From NCBI RefSeq assembly GCF_035440685.1, contig NZ_DAORMW010000009.1: a stretch of DNA of 64,000 nucleotides; one strand, given 5' to 3'. Both the position numbers and the translations under genes were made by a program. The notes under the pieces are model-generated. The model saw only the letters and a list, made by a program, of their open reading frames with translations, did not search any database and was not told the DNA's origin. Below, piece by piece: positions 9,565-18,640 of this stretch (position 1 is the first letter of the stretch; the number at the start of each line of letters is the position of its first letter). This stretch comes from Accumulibacter appositus (lineage in GTDB: Bacteria > Pseudomonadota > Gammaproteobacteria > Burkholderiales > Rhodocyclaceae).

Positions 9565-11088
9565 CTACTCGCCCAGCTCCTCCCTGAACAGCGAACCCAT
9601 ACGTTCGATTTCCGGCTGCGAAATCTGCATCGGCTGACCGGAAAGGATCCCGGCGATCCCGTGGAACTGCGCGCCGATGTGCATCCCCTGCCCGTCGATG
9701 GCGTACTCCCTGATTCCCTTGTCGTGCATCGAGCCGCGCATCTTGAGCACCGTAATGCCGCGACGCATCTCGCCGAACATCTCGACGTAACGCAGCAGGA
9801 GAATCGAGTCGGTGATGGTGGAAATATGTTCCTCGGTGATCGACGCGCCGCCAAGCAAGGTCGGCGTCGTGGACGAGAACAGCCCGACGATTTCCTGATG
9901 CTTGATGAACGAAGTAATACCGATGACGAACTCGCGAAAGCTCTTGCCGGTGGAAACCCGCTCCAGCGCTGAAAGGCTATCGACCGCGACACGCGTCGGC
10001 TTGAAGGCGCGAATCTCCCGCTTCATTCGGATCAAGTGATCCTCGAGCCCCATCACCTCGGGGTATACACAGACCACCTTCAACTTGCCCTGCTGCTCCA
10101 TGGTCTCGAAATCCATGCCCCAGCCGGAAGCATTGCGAAAGAGTTGCTCACGACTTTCCTCGAATGCAAACAACAGGCATCGATCGTCCTGCTTCTGCGC
10201 GCCGCTGACGAAGGCGGTCACCAGCAGTGTCTTGCCGCAACCGGTCGCCCCCGAGACGAGGATGATCGAGTCGCGGAAGAAGCCGCCGCCACACATTTCG
10301 TCGAGGGTCTCGTTGCCGGATGTGACGCGCAGGGTGGACGATTTCTGCTCGAGCTTGGTCTCGGAGAGCGGAATGATCACCACGCCCTCCCCGGGAATGA
10401 CCGTGAACGGGAACTCGCCCTTGGCGTGGTCGGTACCACGGAACTTCAGGATCTCCAGCGTCCGGCGCCGCTTTTCGTCGTCGAGGACGTTGCGCAGGAT
10501 GATGACATTGTCGGCGACGAACTCCTCGACGCCAAAGCGGGCCAGTGGGCCGTACTCCTCCGTTCTCTCGGCCGTCAGGAGCGCCGTCACGGCCATTTTC
10601 TTCAGCGCCACCGCCATGCGATAGAGTTCACCGCGAACGGTCGCCACGTCCGAGAACTGACTGAATACCGCTCCCAGAGAGTCGACGGATACGCGCTTGG
10701 CCTGCACCTTGCCGACTGCATACTCAATGCGCGCCAACAGCGCACCCAGATCGTAGCTCCCGGCTTCGACAAGCTCCTGATCGGGTTGCGGGCTGGCGTC
10801 CACGAATGCCAGCCTGCCCTCGCTGACCATTTGCTCGAGATTCCAGCCAAAGCTGAGCATGTTGCTCATGATGTTTTCCGGAGACTCTTCGAAGGTGACA
10901 AAGACGCCGCCCTCGCCCCTGCGGATCCCCTCGACAAGGAATTGGACGGCAAACACCGTCTTCGAGCTTCCCGCCGTACCTGAGAGGAGACAGGTTCGCC
11001 CCTTGGGAAGGCCACCCACGGAGACATGCTCGAAACCAGGAATGCCCGTTTCGAGCTTTTCCACTGCAGTGATCGCTGAGCCCAACAT
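9565..11088 (-). CDS. kaiC: Circadian clock-type ATPase KaiC
   Basis: A 507-residue double RecA-fold ATPase/autokinase. The first P-loop (GTAGSSKT, 37-44) and second P-loop (GATGCGKT, 280-287) are each followed by the paired catalytic glutamates (TFEES near 66; FEES near 310). The CII phosphorylation site is conserved: Ser423-Thr424 in HISTITD match Ser431-Thr432 of Synechococcus KaiC, and Thr418 matches Thr426. The length is close to cyanobacterial KaiC. kaiB ends 3 bp upstream, so the two are certainly in one transcript. KaiA is absent, as in other non-cyanobacterial kai loci; these often act as hourglass timers or stress regulators rather than free-running clocks. The downstream kinase is the natural output partner (inference). 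Confidence 0.95.
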   Translation of the reverse strand: MLGSAITAVEKLETGIPGFEHVSVGGLPKGRTCLLSGTAGSSKTVFAVQFLVEGIRRGEGGVFVTFEESPENIMSNMLSFGWNLEQMVSEGRLAFVDASPQPDQELVEAGSYDLGALLARIEYAVGKVQAKRVSVDSLGAVFSQFSDVATVRGELYRMAVALKKMAVTALLTAERTEEYGPLARFGVEEFVADNVIILRNVLDDEKRRRTLEILKFRGTDHAKGEFPFTVIPGEGVVIIPLSETKLEQKSSTLRVTSGNETLDEMCGGGFFRDSIILVSGATGCGKTLLVTAFVSGAQKQDDRCLLFAFEESREQLFRNASGWGMDFETMEQQGKLKVVCVYPEVMGLEDHLIRMKREIRAFKPTRVAVDSLSALERVSTGKSFREFVIGITSFIKHQEIVGLFSSTTPTLLGGASITEEHISTITDSILLLRYVEMFGEMRRGITVLKMRGSMHDKGIREYAIDGQGMHIGAQFHGIAGILSGQPMQISQPEIERMGSLFREELGE

Positions 11089-11091
11089 GAG

Positions 11092-11394
11092 CTATTTCCC
11101 CTTTCTTTCATTGCGGTCAGCTAGCGCGGCGATGTCAAGCCCGAGCAAGACCTTCTCGGTATCGCTGAGATCTCCAATGACCCGCCGCAAGGGCGGCGGC
11201 AGCTCTTTTACCAGAGTCGGGGTGGCAAGTATCTTTTGATCCTCCGCCAACTGCGGCTGTTCGAGGACATCGATGACGGTCATTTCGTACGTCCCCTGCA
11301 GCTCCTCCGCGCAAATCCGCTGCAGGTTCCTGATCCCCTTCTCGGAGCGCGGCGTATGCCCCGTCACATAGAGGGTAAGTCTAAATTTGTTCAT
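11092..11394 (-). CDS. kaiB: Circadian clock protein KaiB
   Basis: A 100-residue thioredoxin-fold protein (LTLYVTGHTPRSEKGI at the N-terminus; ILATPTLVKELPPPLRRVIG in the middle) of the usual KaiB length. In characterised clocks KaiB switches fold to bind the KaiC CI ring and drives dephosphorylation. Its ATG overlaps the stop codon of the upstream PAS gene by 4 bp, and kaiC follows after 3 bp, so the three genes are translationally linked. Confidence 0.95.
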   Translation of the reverse strand: MNKFRLTLYVTGHTPRSEKGIRNLQRICAEELQGTYEMTVIDVLEQPQLAEDQKILATPTLVKELPPPLRRVIGDLSDTEKVLLGLDIAALADRNERKGK

Positions 11395-12614
11395 GTAGCT
11401 CCCTTCTTGGTTCGGCTTCGCACTGCTTTGGTATTCGGCTCCGGAACATTGTGGACCGCAGTAGGAAAGCGGGAGTAGTTCTTGCGATAGAAAGACAACA
11501 GATTCCCCATCAGTTCGAGCACCAGGAAGCGCCCTTCTTCAACCATCGCCTTCGCTTTCATCGCAGGAACATGCTTGGATTTTCTGGTCAGCGTTTCGGA
11601 GTGCAGTTCGGCGACGTCGCGCGCCCCGGCCTGCAGATAACCCAGATCCTCGGCGAGTGCCCGCAGCTGATCGGAAACGGGATTTCCGGCCTTGAGGGCC
11701 AGATTCTCGACCGCCAGTTCCAGCGTCCTGCCGTACCTCTGCACCAGTTCGTCAAAAACCTCCCTGGCGGAGCGTGACAGCGGTGCCGAACCATACATGC
11801 CGCCGACGACGGATAGTACAGTAGAGTCCGCCACCAGAGACCGTCGCTCAATTTCCTCGCGGAGCGTCTCCGACTGCTGCAACTGGAGGCGCGCCTCCTC
11901 AAGCGAAGCCTGGTGGATCTTGTGCTGGGTGAGGTCGAAGATGATACCGATCAGATGGGTCACCTGACCATCGGCGTCTTTGACCTGCGAGATCGAAAGC
12001 AATTCGGGATAGAGCGAGCCGTCCTTGCGGCGACTGACGATTTCGCCCTGCCAGAACCCTTGCTCGGCAATCGACGCCCACATCGCTTCGTAGAAGGGGC
12101 GATCGTGTTCGCCGGATGTCAACAGACGCGGCGTATTGCCAAGCGCTTCCGCCGCGGAATAACCGGTGATTGTCGTGAAGGAGGGATTGACCCCGACAAT
12201 GACCCCATCGGGCCGGGTGACGATGATGGCTTCACGGGCGCTCTCGAACACCAGGCCAGCCAAGGCCAATTGCTTTTCCGGGGCAGGTCGCTCGGAGACG
12301 TCACGCAGACAGGCAACGGTGGCCTCTTGTCCCAACCAGTCAAGGGGCGCGGCGCGCAACTCGGCCCTAGCCATGCCGCCCGCACGATCGATCACCGCGA
12401 CATCGGCATGACTTTCACCCGCCACGACTGCTAGACCAAGATCTGTTCCGAGCAACTGGCGCCCCCCAAACATGCGATGGGCGCTGTCGTTGGCATAGAG
12501 AACAATTCCCGTCGCATCGAGCACGACGATGCCGTCCGGCATTGCCGCGAACAGGCTTGGAAGCGCATCCTTGTCAAACGACGGATCTTTTTTATTTTTT
12601 GGAGCCAGGCTCAT
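11391..12614 (-). CDS. PAS-PAS protein with a conserved helical C-terminal domain, first gene of the kai operon
   Basis: 407 residues. It has two PAS domains (about 20-125 and 130-245) very like those of the histidine kinase at 7893-9458, a coiled-coil linker (EEARLQLQQSETLREEIE), and a helical domain at about 265-385 ending in EEGRFLVLELMGNLLSFYRK, with a basic tail. There is no HATPase, phospho-acceptor His, GGDEF or HTH motif. Paralogy of the PAS pair suggests it arose by duplication of the kinase and exchange of the output domain. Being first in the kaiBC transcript, it may act as an input or KaiA-like modulator of KaiBC; that role is inference and I see no KaiA fold signature. Confidence 0.75.
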   Translation of the reverse strand: MSLAPKNKKDPSFDKDALPSLFAAMPDGIVVLDATGIVLYANDSAHRMFGGRQLLGTDLGLAVVAGESHADVAVIDRAGGMARAELRAAPLDWLGQEATVACLRDVSERPAPEKQLALAGLVFESAREAIIVTRPDGVIVGVNPSFTTITGYSAAEALGNTPRLLTSGEHDRPFYEAMWASIAEQGFWQGEIVSRRKDGSLYPELLSISQVKDADGQVTHLIGIIFDLTQHKIHQASLEEARLQLQQSETLREEIERRSLVADSTVLSVVGGMYGSAPLSRSAREVFDELVQRYGRTLELAVENLALKAGNPVSDQLRALAEDLGYLQAGARDVAELHSETLTRKSKHVPAMKAKAMVEEGRFLVLELMGNLLSFYRKNYSRFPTAVHNVPEPNTKAVRSRTKKGAT

Positions 12615-12849
12615 CGGACAATCAAAGGCTTATTGCTGAAGGATAGAAGCGCGAATCATCGTTCAGCCGCAAGCTCCAGAGCGAATTACCCCCGTCCAGC
12701 CCGTCGGTCAGCGTCGACTTTCCGCTCGCATTGTCTATCAAGTTGCGAGAAATCGCCAGACTAACGATCGGCCACAGCAGCGCACACCGCGCCTCAGGCA
12801 AGGCTCACTGATCGAATTGTCCGACGCTGCAGTCAGGCTTTCCGCACGC

Positions 12850-14106
12850 TTACACAATACCCGCTTGCCGAAGCGCTGCGATCTGGGTGTCGCTGTGGCC
12901 AAGCTCGCGCAACACGGCCGCAGTATCTTCGCCAAGCACTGGCGGCGCCTTGCGATACTCGACCGGCGTCGCTGACAGATGAATCGGGTTGGCCACCTGC
13001 GGCGCGCTGCCGCCGCTGGCGTGCGCCATATCGAGGCGCATGCCGCGCGCCTGCACCTGCGGGTCGGCGAAAACGCCAGCCAGGTCATTGATCGGGCCGC
13101 AAGGTACGGCGGACTTCTCCAGGGCTGCGATCCATTCGGCGGTGCTTCGCTGCAGCGTGGTCTGGCGCAGCAGCGGAATCAATTCCTGGCGGTTCCTGAC
13201 GCGCGCCGCATTGCTTGCGAAACGCTCGTCGCTGGCCCATTCGGGCCGTCCGGCGACAGCGCAGAAGCGCGCAAACTGGCCATCGTTGCCGATCGCCAGG
13301 ATCATGTCACCGTCGGCCGTCGGGAAATCCTGATAGGGAACGATGTTCGGGTGGGCGTTGCCCATGCGCTTCGGCGCCGTCCCCGAAACCAGATAGTTCA
13401 TCGCTTGATTGGCGAGGCAGGCGATCTGTACGTCGAGCAATGCAAGGTCGATGTGCTGGCCGTCACCACTGCGATAACCGTTCCGGTCCCGGTGCGCCAG
13501 TGCGGCGAGGACGGCATTGCCGGCGTAGAGACCGGTGAGAATATCGGTCAGGGCGACGCCGACCTTCTGCGGCCCGGCGCCGGGCTCGCCGTCCGCCGTG
13601 CCGGTAACGCTCATCAGGCCACCCATGCCCTGGATCAGGAAGTCGTAGCCGGCGCGCTCCGCGTAGGGCCCCTGCTGCCCGAAACCGGTGATCGAGCAAT
13701 AGACCAGCTTGGGATTGAGCGCGCGCAGGCTGTGCTGGTCGAGGCCGTAGGCGGCCAGACCACCGACCTTGAAGTTCTCGATCAGCACATCGGCGTCGCG
13801 CGCCAGTTGGCAAACGATTTCCTGTCCCTCGGGACGGGTGATATCGACCGTCAGGGAGCGTTTGTTGCGGTTGGTGCACAGGAAGTAGGCTGCCTCGCGG
13901 GTCACCTGGCCAGCCCCGTCGGCCAGCCATGGCGGCCCCCAGCCGCGCGTGTCGTCGCCACAAGCCGGCCGCTCGACCTTGATCACCTCGGCGCCGAGGT
14001 CGGCCAGCAACTGACTGGCCCAGGGGCCGGCGAGCACGCGCGACAGGTCGAGCACGCGCAGATGCGCCAGCGCGCCGCCCCCGGATGTGCTTGCGGCAGA
14101 ACTCAT
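12850..14106 (-). CDS. CaiB/BaiF-family (class III) CoA transferase
   Basis: 418 residues with the family hallmarks: LRVLDLSRVLAGPWASQLLADLG near the start split by the usual G-P, IKVERP, the TVDITRPEGQ block, and YDFLIQGMGG containing the likely catalytic Asp. Class III enzymes move CoA between carboxylic acids via acyl-aspartyl intermediates. It begins 8 bp after gcdH on the same strand. In many proteobacteria this partner is a succinate:glutarate CoA transferase that feeds GcdH, so glutarate/lysine catabolism is the likely pathway; the exact substrate cannot be read from sequence. Confidence 0.85.
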   Translation of the reverse strand: MSSAASTSGGGALAHLRVLDLSRVLAGPWASQLLADLGAEVIKVERPACGDDTRGWGPPWLADGAGQVTREAAYFLCTNRNKRSLTVDITRPEGQEIVCQLARDADVLIENFKVGGLAAYGLDQHSLRALNPKLVYCSITGFGQQGPYAERAGYDFLIQGMGGLMSVTGTADGEPGAGPQKVGVALTDILTGLYAGNAVLAALAHRDRNGYRSGDGQHIDLALLDVQIACLANQAMNYLVSGTAPKRMGNAHPNIVPYQDFPTADGDMILAIGNDGQFARFCAVAGRPEWASDERFASNAARVRNRQELIPLLRQTTLQRSTAEWIAALEKSAVPCGPINDLAGVFADPQVQARGMRLDMAHASGGSAPQVANPIHLSATPVEYRKAPPVLGEDTAAVLRELGHSDTQIAALRQAGIV

Positions 14107-14114
14107 CGGCAGCT

Positions 14115-15299
14115 TCAGAAAGCGGCAATACCGGTCTGCGCACGACCGAGAATCAGCGCATGCACATCGTGCGTACCTTCGTAGGTATTGACCACTTCGA
14201 GGTTGACCATGTGGCGGATGACGCCGAATTCGTCCGAAACACCGTTACCACCGAGCATGTCACGTGCACTGCGGGCGATGTCGAGCGACTTGCCGCAGGA
14301 GTTGCGTTTCATCATCGACGTCATCTCCGGCGTCGCCGTGCCTTCGTCCTTCATGCGCCCGAGACGCAGGCAGCCCTGCAACGCGAGAGTGATTTCGGTC
14401 TGCATGTCGGCCAGCTTCTTCTGGATCAGTTGGTTGGCCGCCAGCGGACGACCGAATTGCTGGCGATCGAGCGTGTACTGACGCGCTGTGTGCCAGCAGG
14501 CCTCGGCGGCACCGAGCGCTCCCCAGGAAATCCCGTAACGCGCCGAATCGAGACAGGTGAACGGCCCCTTCAGGCCGCGAATGTCGGGGAAAGCATTCTC
14601 TTCGGGCACGAAGACGTCGTCCATGACGATTTCGCCGGTGATCGAGGTGCGCAAGCCTACCTTGCCGTGGATGGCCGGCGCAGACAGACCTTGCATTCCC
14701 TTGTCGAGGATGAAGCCGCGAATCGCGCCGCCATCGTCCTTGGCCCAGACGATGAAGACGTCGGCGATTGGCGAGTTGGTGATCCACATCTTGCTGCCCG
14801 ACAAGCGATAGCCGCCATGCACTTCGCGCGCCCTGCTGGCCATGCCGCCGGGGTCGGAACCGTGGTTCGCTTCGGTGAGGCCGAAGCAGCCAATCAATTC
14901 GCCACTCGCCAGGCGGGGCAGGTACTTGGCTTTCTGCGCCTCGCTGGCGAAGGCGTGGATCGGCACCATCACCAGGGACGACTGGACGCTCATCATCGAA
15001 CGATAGCCGGAATCGACGCGTTCGACCTCGCGGGCTACCAGACCATAGCTGACGTAATTGAGGCCGGCGCCGCCATACTCGACCGGAATCGTTGCCCCAA
15101 GCAGGCCCATCTCGCCCATTTCGCGGAAGATCGCCGGATCGGTGCGCTCGTGGCGAAACGCATCCTGCACACGTGGCAGCAAACGCCCCTGACAGTAGTC
15201 GCGCGCGGCATCGCGCAGCATGCGCTCGTCCTCGCTCAGCTGTGCTTCGAGAAGCAGCGGGTCGTCCCAGCAGAAGCGGGCTTTCGATGTGTTCGCCAT
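14115..15299 (-). CDS. gcdH: Glutaryl-CoA dehydrogenase
   Basis: A 394-residue acyl-CoA dehydrogenase-fold flavoprotein. I choose ATG 15299 because AAGGAGA precedes it at good spacing; an upstream ATG at 15326 lacks this. GcdH signatures include IPVEYGGAGLNYVSYGL, FGLTEANHGSDPGGM (FAD/substrate site), KMWITNSPIADV, and NTYEGTHDVHALILGRA, which carries the catalytic glutamate in YEG. It oxidises and decarboxylates glutaryl-CoA to crotonyl-CoA, passing electrons to ETF. It forms a two-gene unit with the CoA transferase downstream. Confidence 0.93.
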   Translation of the reverse strand: MANTSKARFCWDDPLLLEAQLSEDERMLRDAARDYCQGRLLPRVQDAFRHERTDPAIFREMGEMGLLGATIPVEYGGAGLNYVSYGLVAREVERVDSGYRSMMSVQSSLVMVPIHAFASEAQKAKYLPRLASGELIGCFGLTEANHGSDPGGMASRAREVHGGYRLSGSKMWITNSPIADVFIVWAKDDGGAIRGFILDKGMQGLSAPAIHGKVGLRTSITGEIVMDDVFVPEENAFPDIRGLKGPFTCLDSARYGISWGALGAAEACWHTARQYTLDRQQFGRPLAANQLIQKKLADMQTEITLALQGCLRLGRMKDEGTATPEMTSMMKRNSCGKSLDIARSARDMLGGNGVSDEFGVIRHMVNLEVVNTYEGTHDVHALILGRAQTGIAAF

Positions 15300-15456
15300 C
15301 AAGGTCTCCTTGCGTATTGTTGTCACCTTCTGGGCACCCTGTGATCCTTATTTCGCAGCGGGCCGGTGAGCGCCAGGCGGCAGCAGGCACCGAGTATCCT
15401 TCTCCGAATGCAATCAGGCAAGGCCTTGCCTGCGCCCGACCGCAAGCGACCGGGCC

Positions 15457-15999
15457 TCAGGACACGCCGCGGCGGCGACGCCAGGCCCGAATCAGATACA
15501 GCCGCCAGGCTGCCCGGGTCAGCAGGTAGCCGCAGACAGAAAGTGCACTGGCCAGCGCCAGGAGGCCCAGGCCCAGTGGCTTGGCAACGACCAGCATCCA
15601 TCCCTGCATGGCCTCGGTCCAGGCGGCAAAGGCGGTGATGCTGAACTCCGGCGGCGCGAGAAAACCAGCGCGGTCGCCGGTCAACAGCCGCCCCAGCTGA
15701 TAGGCCACCAGATACAGCGGCACGATGGTAAAGGGATTGGTGTATAGGGTGACCAGAAGAGCCAGCGGCAGGTTGATGCGGAACTTCACCGCAGCCAGCG
15801 CCGCGCCAATCATTTGCAGCGGACCCGGAATCAAGCCGCAGAACAGGCCGGTGGCCACCGCCCCGGCAGCCGAGTGGCGATTCAGGTGCCACAGCCGCGG
15901 ATGCAGCAAGGATGACTGGAACGGACGCAGCCAGGGGTTGCTGCGGATCGTTTCCGGATCGGGAAGATATTTCTTGAGATAGCGACGCATGCTGCTCAT
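15457..15999 (-). CDS. DUF2062 membrane protein
   Basis: 180 residues: a basic N-terminus (RRYLKKYLPDPETIR), a Gly-rich hydrophobic segment (GAVATGLFCGLIPGPLQM), further membrane segments around LPLALLVTLYTNPFTIVPLY, and an Arg-rich cytoplasmic C-terminus. The F-x-x-x-x-P-x-P and TNPFT patterns are those of DUF2062. The biochemical function is unknown. It is divergent from the DUF2249 gene across a 194-bp gap and shows no close operon partner. Confidence 0.8.
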   Translation of the reverse strand: MSSMRRYLKKYLPDPETIRSNPWLRPFQSSLLHPRLWHLNRHSAAGAVATGLFCGLIPGPLQMIGAALAAVKFRINLPLALLVTLYTNPFTIVPLYLVAYQLGRLLTGDRAGFLAPPEFSITAFAAWTEAMQGWMLVVAKPLGLGLLALASALSVCGYLLTRAAWRLYLIRAWRRRRGVS

Positions 16000-16193
16000 T
16001 ATGCGCGAGAAAAGCAGCCCGCAGGCCTCGCTGGCAAACGGCTTCCTGGCCGCTGTTCGCGCTCCCGTCCCCCGCCGCCTTTCGTCACTCCTCTACACGA
16101 GGTACGGGTATTGCCGGCCCATATCAAAGACAACCCAGGGCCAGTGCCGGAAGATCCGCTCTCCCTATCACCTTGTTGCTCACGGAGACCACC

Positions 16194-16451
16194 ATGCATG
16201 CTTGCGACCAGCCCACCCAGGAAGCCATCTACCCCTTCGATGCACGTGGTGTCGCCAAACGATTTCGCCATGCGGCGATTTTTGGCGCACTCGATGCCTT
16301 GCTTGCCGGGGAAACGATGCGCTTCTGCAACGACCACGACCCGCTACCGCTGCTTGCCCAGTTGCAGGCCCGCTTCGGAGATGCGCTGCAAATCAAATAC
16401 GTGCAGCGCGAAGCCGGCGCCATCGTCATCGACTTCAGCCGCGTGGCTTGA
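16194..16451 (+). CDS. DUF2249 domain protein
   Basis: 85 residues from ATG 16194, chosen because GGAG at 16184-16187 precedes it; an ATG-like codon at 16173 is possible but less well placed. It carries the DUF2249 core, including MRFCNDHDPLPLLAQL and a C-terminal strand REAGAIVIDF. Such small soluble proteins commonly accompany hemerythrin-like, NnrS or NorB genes in denitrification and nitric-oxide response loci. The membrane protein 74 bp downstream fits that setting (inference). Confidence 0.75.
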   Translation: MHACDQPTQEAIYPFDARGVAKRFRHAAIFGALDALLAGETMRFCNDHDPLPLLAQLQARFGDALQIKYVQREAGAIVIDFSRVA

Positions 16452-16525
16452 CCCCTCGCCGCGCGGCAGCCGGGGTCTGAAAGGCAGCTTTCAAGCCCAG
16501 GAAGCACTGGCCGGAGTGTGCTGCA

Positions 16526-17656
16526 ATGCTGATCTATCTGGGCTTTTCCGCGGTCGCCGTCTTTCTTGCCGCCTTGCTGCTACTGCATTCCGGCGACACG
16601 GCGGGCGCCGCAGCGGCACATCTGGTGTTTACGGTCGGCATCGTGCCGCTGATCTTTGCCGCCATCAGCCATTTCGTTCCTGTCCTGACACGCGGCCGCG
16701 GTGCCCCGCGCAGCGTTCTTCTGCTACCGCTGCTGCTGCAGTTGGCCGGCGCGGCGACCTTTCTCGCCTTCCGGGGAACACTGCCGGAAAGCGCTTTGCA
16801 GGCCGCAGCGGCCAGCACGCTTCTCATTGCACTGCTCTTTGCCGGCTGGTTGATCCGACGTGCCAGAGCAACACTGGGCAAGCCGCACCCCGGCTGGCAG
16901 TGGTATCTGCTGGCCATCCTCTTCCTGGCGGGCGCGCTGCCGCTGATTCCGGCGATGGACTGGTGGCCGCAGGCAAGACCGCAGTTACGCCTGCTGCATC
17001 TGCATCTGAACACGCTGGGTTTCATCGGCTTGACCGCGCTGGGAAGCCTGCAGGTCCTGTTGCCGACGGTGTTGCGAACCCCGGATCCGGACGCCGCCCA
17101 ACGCCTGCGTCGGCAACTGCCCTATGCCGCCGGCGCCGTGTTGGCCGTTGCGCTCGGCGCCGCTTTCTGGCCACCGCTGTCGTTGGCCGGCTCACTGGTC
17201 TTGTTGACCATCACGCTGCAGATCGGGCGCGCCTGCCTGGCTCGTCACGACTGGCAAGCACTGAGCACCGACGGTGCGGCGGCGAAACTGTTCGCGGCGC
17301 TGCTCGGCTTCGCACTGTTGCTGATCTTCGGCAGCGCCCATGCCTTTGCTGTTGGCGCCGGCCGTGACGCAGTGCCCGCATTTGTCGTCGCCTTCCTGCT
17401 GCCGCTGGTCAGCGGCGCCCTCACGGAACTGCTGCCGGTCTGGTACCGCCCCGGCAGGCGCACGCCAGCCCGCGAGCGGATGCGCGCCGAACTGGCTCGC
17501 GGCGGCACCCTGCGCGCCCTCTTGTTTCTTGTTGGCGGCGTCCTGCTGGCGCTCGGGATGAGCGACGGCTTTTGGCTGGCGGCAGTCGCGGTGCTCTCCT
17601 TCCTAATCGCCCTGCTCCGTTCCCTGGCCAGCGTCCGGGCCCAGGACAAGAGCTGA
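16526..17656 (+). CDS. Polytopic membrane protein, NnrS / haem-copper-oxidase-subunit-like
   Basis: 376 residues with about 10-12 predicted transmembrane helices and little soluble sequence. Histidines lie in helix-edge positions (AISHFVPVLTRG; LHLHLNTLGFIGL; FGSAHAF), a pattern seen in NnrS-type and CcoN-related membrane proteins. NnrS family members bind haem/copper and help against nitrosative stress; assignment here rests on the HxHLN motif and the DUF2249 neighbour rather than full-length recognition. It sits 74 bp after the DUF2249 gene on the same strand. Confidence 0.55.
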   Translation: MLIYLGFSAVAVFLAALLLLHSGDTAGAAAAHLVFTVGIVPLIFAAISHFVPVLTRGRGAPRSVLLLPLLLQLAGAATFLAFRGTLPESALQAAAASTLLIALLFAGWLIRRARATLGKPHPGWQWYLLAILFLAGALPLIPAMDWWPQARPQLRLLHLHLNTLGFIGLTALGSLQVLLPTVLRTPDPDAAQRLRRQLPYAAGAVLAVALGAAFWPPLSLAGSLVLLTITLQIGRACLARHDWQALSTDGAAAKLFAALLGFALLLIFGSAHAFAVGAGRDAVPAFVVAFLLPLVSGALTELLPVWYRPGRRTPARERMRAELARGGTLRALLFLVGGVLLALGMSDGFWLAAVAVLSFLIALLRSLASVRAQDKS

Positions 17657-17666
17657 GAAGGAACTA

Positions 17667-17681
17667 TTTATCATTGATAAA
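17667..17681. promoter_or_regulatory. 15-bp palindrome, candidate operator
   Basis: TTTATCATTGATAAA has 7-bp arms that pair perfectly around one central base, in an AT-rich stretch unlike the GC-rich surroundings. It lies 10 bp after the NnrS-like gene and about 105 bp before the diguanylate cyclase start. It is not an FNR box (the half-sites are inverted relative to TTGAT-N4-ATCAA). A regulator-binding site is possible but unproven. Confidence 0.35.
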
Positions 17682-17786
17682 CAATTTATTACGCGATATC
17701 TGAGAAATAAGTCTCAAGATCCGCGAAGCATATCCGTATCTGGACCTATGGCCGGAACACAGCGGCCCCCAGACGGAGGCACCAAG

Positions 17787-18524
17787 ATGTTCAAGCACGA
17801 CCAGTCTTCCCCTCTACAGTCGTCCCGGCACGCCTCGCGTCGGTCGCACCGCCTGCCCGATCTCGCCAACATGCCCTTGTCGCTGCTCGCTCACGCTCCG
17901 CGGCCGACAACCAACGGCCGCGTCCATCACCCGCACATCCGGCGAGTCGAGCCGCCCGCAACTGCAACAAGCGCACTCGAACTGCTGGCCGCCGAAGCGC
18001 GTATCGCAGAACTCGAGAACGCCTTGAGCGAAGCTCGGCAGGCAGCTTTTACGGACCCGCTGACCGGCGCACTCAATCGGCGCGGCTTTGAGGAAACGTA
18101 TCAGCGCGAACTGGCGCGCTCGCGTCGCAATGGTAGTCAACTGGCCATTGCCCTGATTGACCTCGACAATTTCAAGCACTTGAACGACACCCTCGGCCAC
18201 CAGATGGGCGACGAAGCGCTAGTGCATCTGGTCAAGAGCTTGCGCGCAGCGCTGCGACCGTCGGACATTCTGTGCCGCTTCGGAGGCGAGGAGTTTGTCC
18301 TGCTGCTTCCCGAAACGACGCTCGACGAGGCAGTCGCCGCGATTGTCCGCTTCCAGCGTCAGTTCGCCGCCAGTGCCATGCCGGGCTGCGAGCTAGCCGT
18401 CACCTTCAGCGCCGGCGTTGTCGCCAAGCAGATCAGCGAATCCGTGGAAGACACGATTCTGCGTGCCGACGCGGCGACCTACGCCGCCAAACGCGCGGGC
18501 AAGAACTGCGTCGTTCGCGGCTGA
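17787..18524 (+). CDS. Soluble diguanylate cyclase (GGDEF)
   Basis: 245 residues from ATG 17787 (GGAGG at 17775-17779). The first 75 residues are basic and low in structure, followed by a short coiled coil (LELLAAEARIAELENALSEA split around the middle) and one GGDEF domain (DPLTGALNRRGFEE, then FGGEEFVLLLP). GGEEF is an active variant, and an RxxD inhibition site (RPSD) sits five residues upstream. There is no sensory or membrane domain, so it should be a cytoplasmic c-di-GMP synthase, probably controlled by expression, oligomerisation or the N-terminus. Confidence 0.88.
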   Translation: MFKHDQSSPLQSSRHASRRSHRLPDLANMPLSLLAHAPRPTTNGRVHHPHIRRVEPPATATSALELLAAEARIAELENALSEARQAAFTDPLTGALNRRGFEETYQRELARSRRNGSQLAIALIDLDNFKHLNDTLGHQMGDEALVHLVKSLRAALRPSDILCRFGGEEFVLLLPETTLDEAVAAIVRFQRQFAASAMPGCELAVTFSAGVVAKQISESVEDTILRADAATYAAKRAGKNCVVRG

Positions 18525-18640
18525 ACGGCAGACTTTCAATCGATCGTCGGCGCGACGCCAAGGCCGCAATCGCGCGCCAAGGCGACAAGGGCGAGCGTGA
18601 TAAAATGCGCATTCGCCGGCGTTCAAGCGGCATTCCCTCT

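Noticed and set aside
10036..10983. A 315-codon open frame opposite kaiC
   Set aside because: Antisense to kaiC, whose motifs are complete; the translation has no coherent domain.
11391..12614. KaiA identity for the first gene of the kai operon
   Set aside because: PAS domains and a different helical C-terminus; no KaiA sequence signature is visible, so only a modulator role is suggested.
12979..15344. Long plus-strand open frames opposite the CoA transferase and gcdH
   Set aside because: Both minus-strand genes are unmistakable; the plus frames have no motifs.
16000..16193. FNR/NNR box ahead of the DUF2249 gene
   Set aside because: TTGCC...ATCAA has a poor left half-site and 7 rather than 4 central bases.
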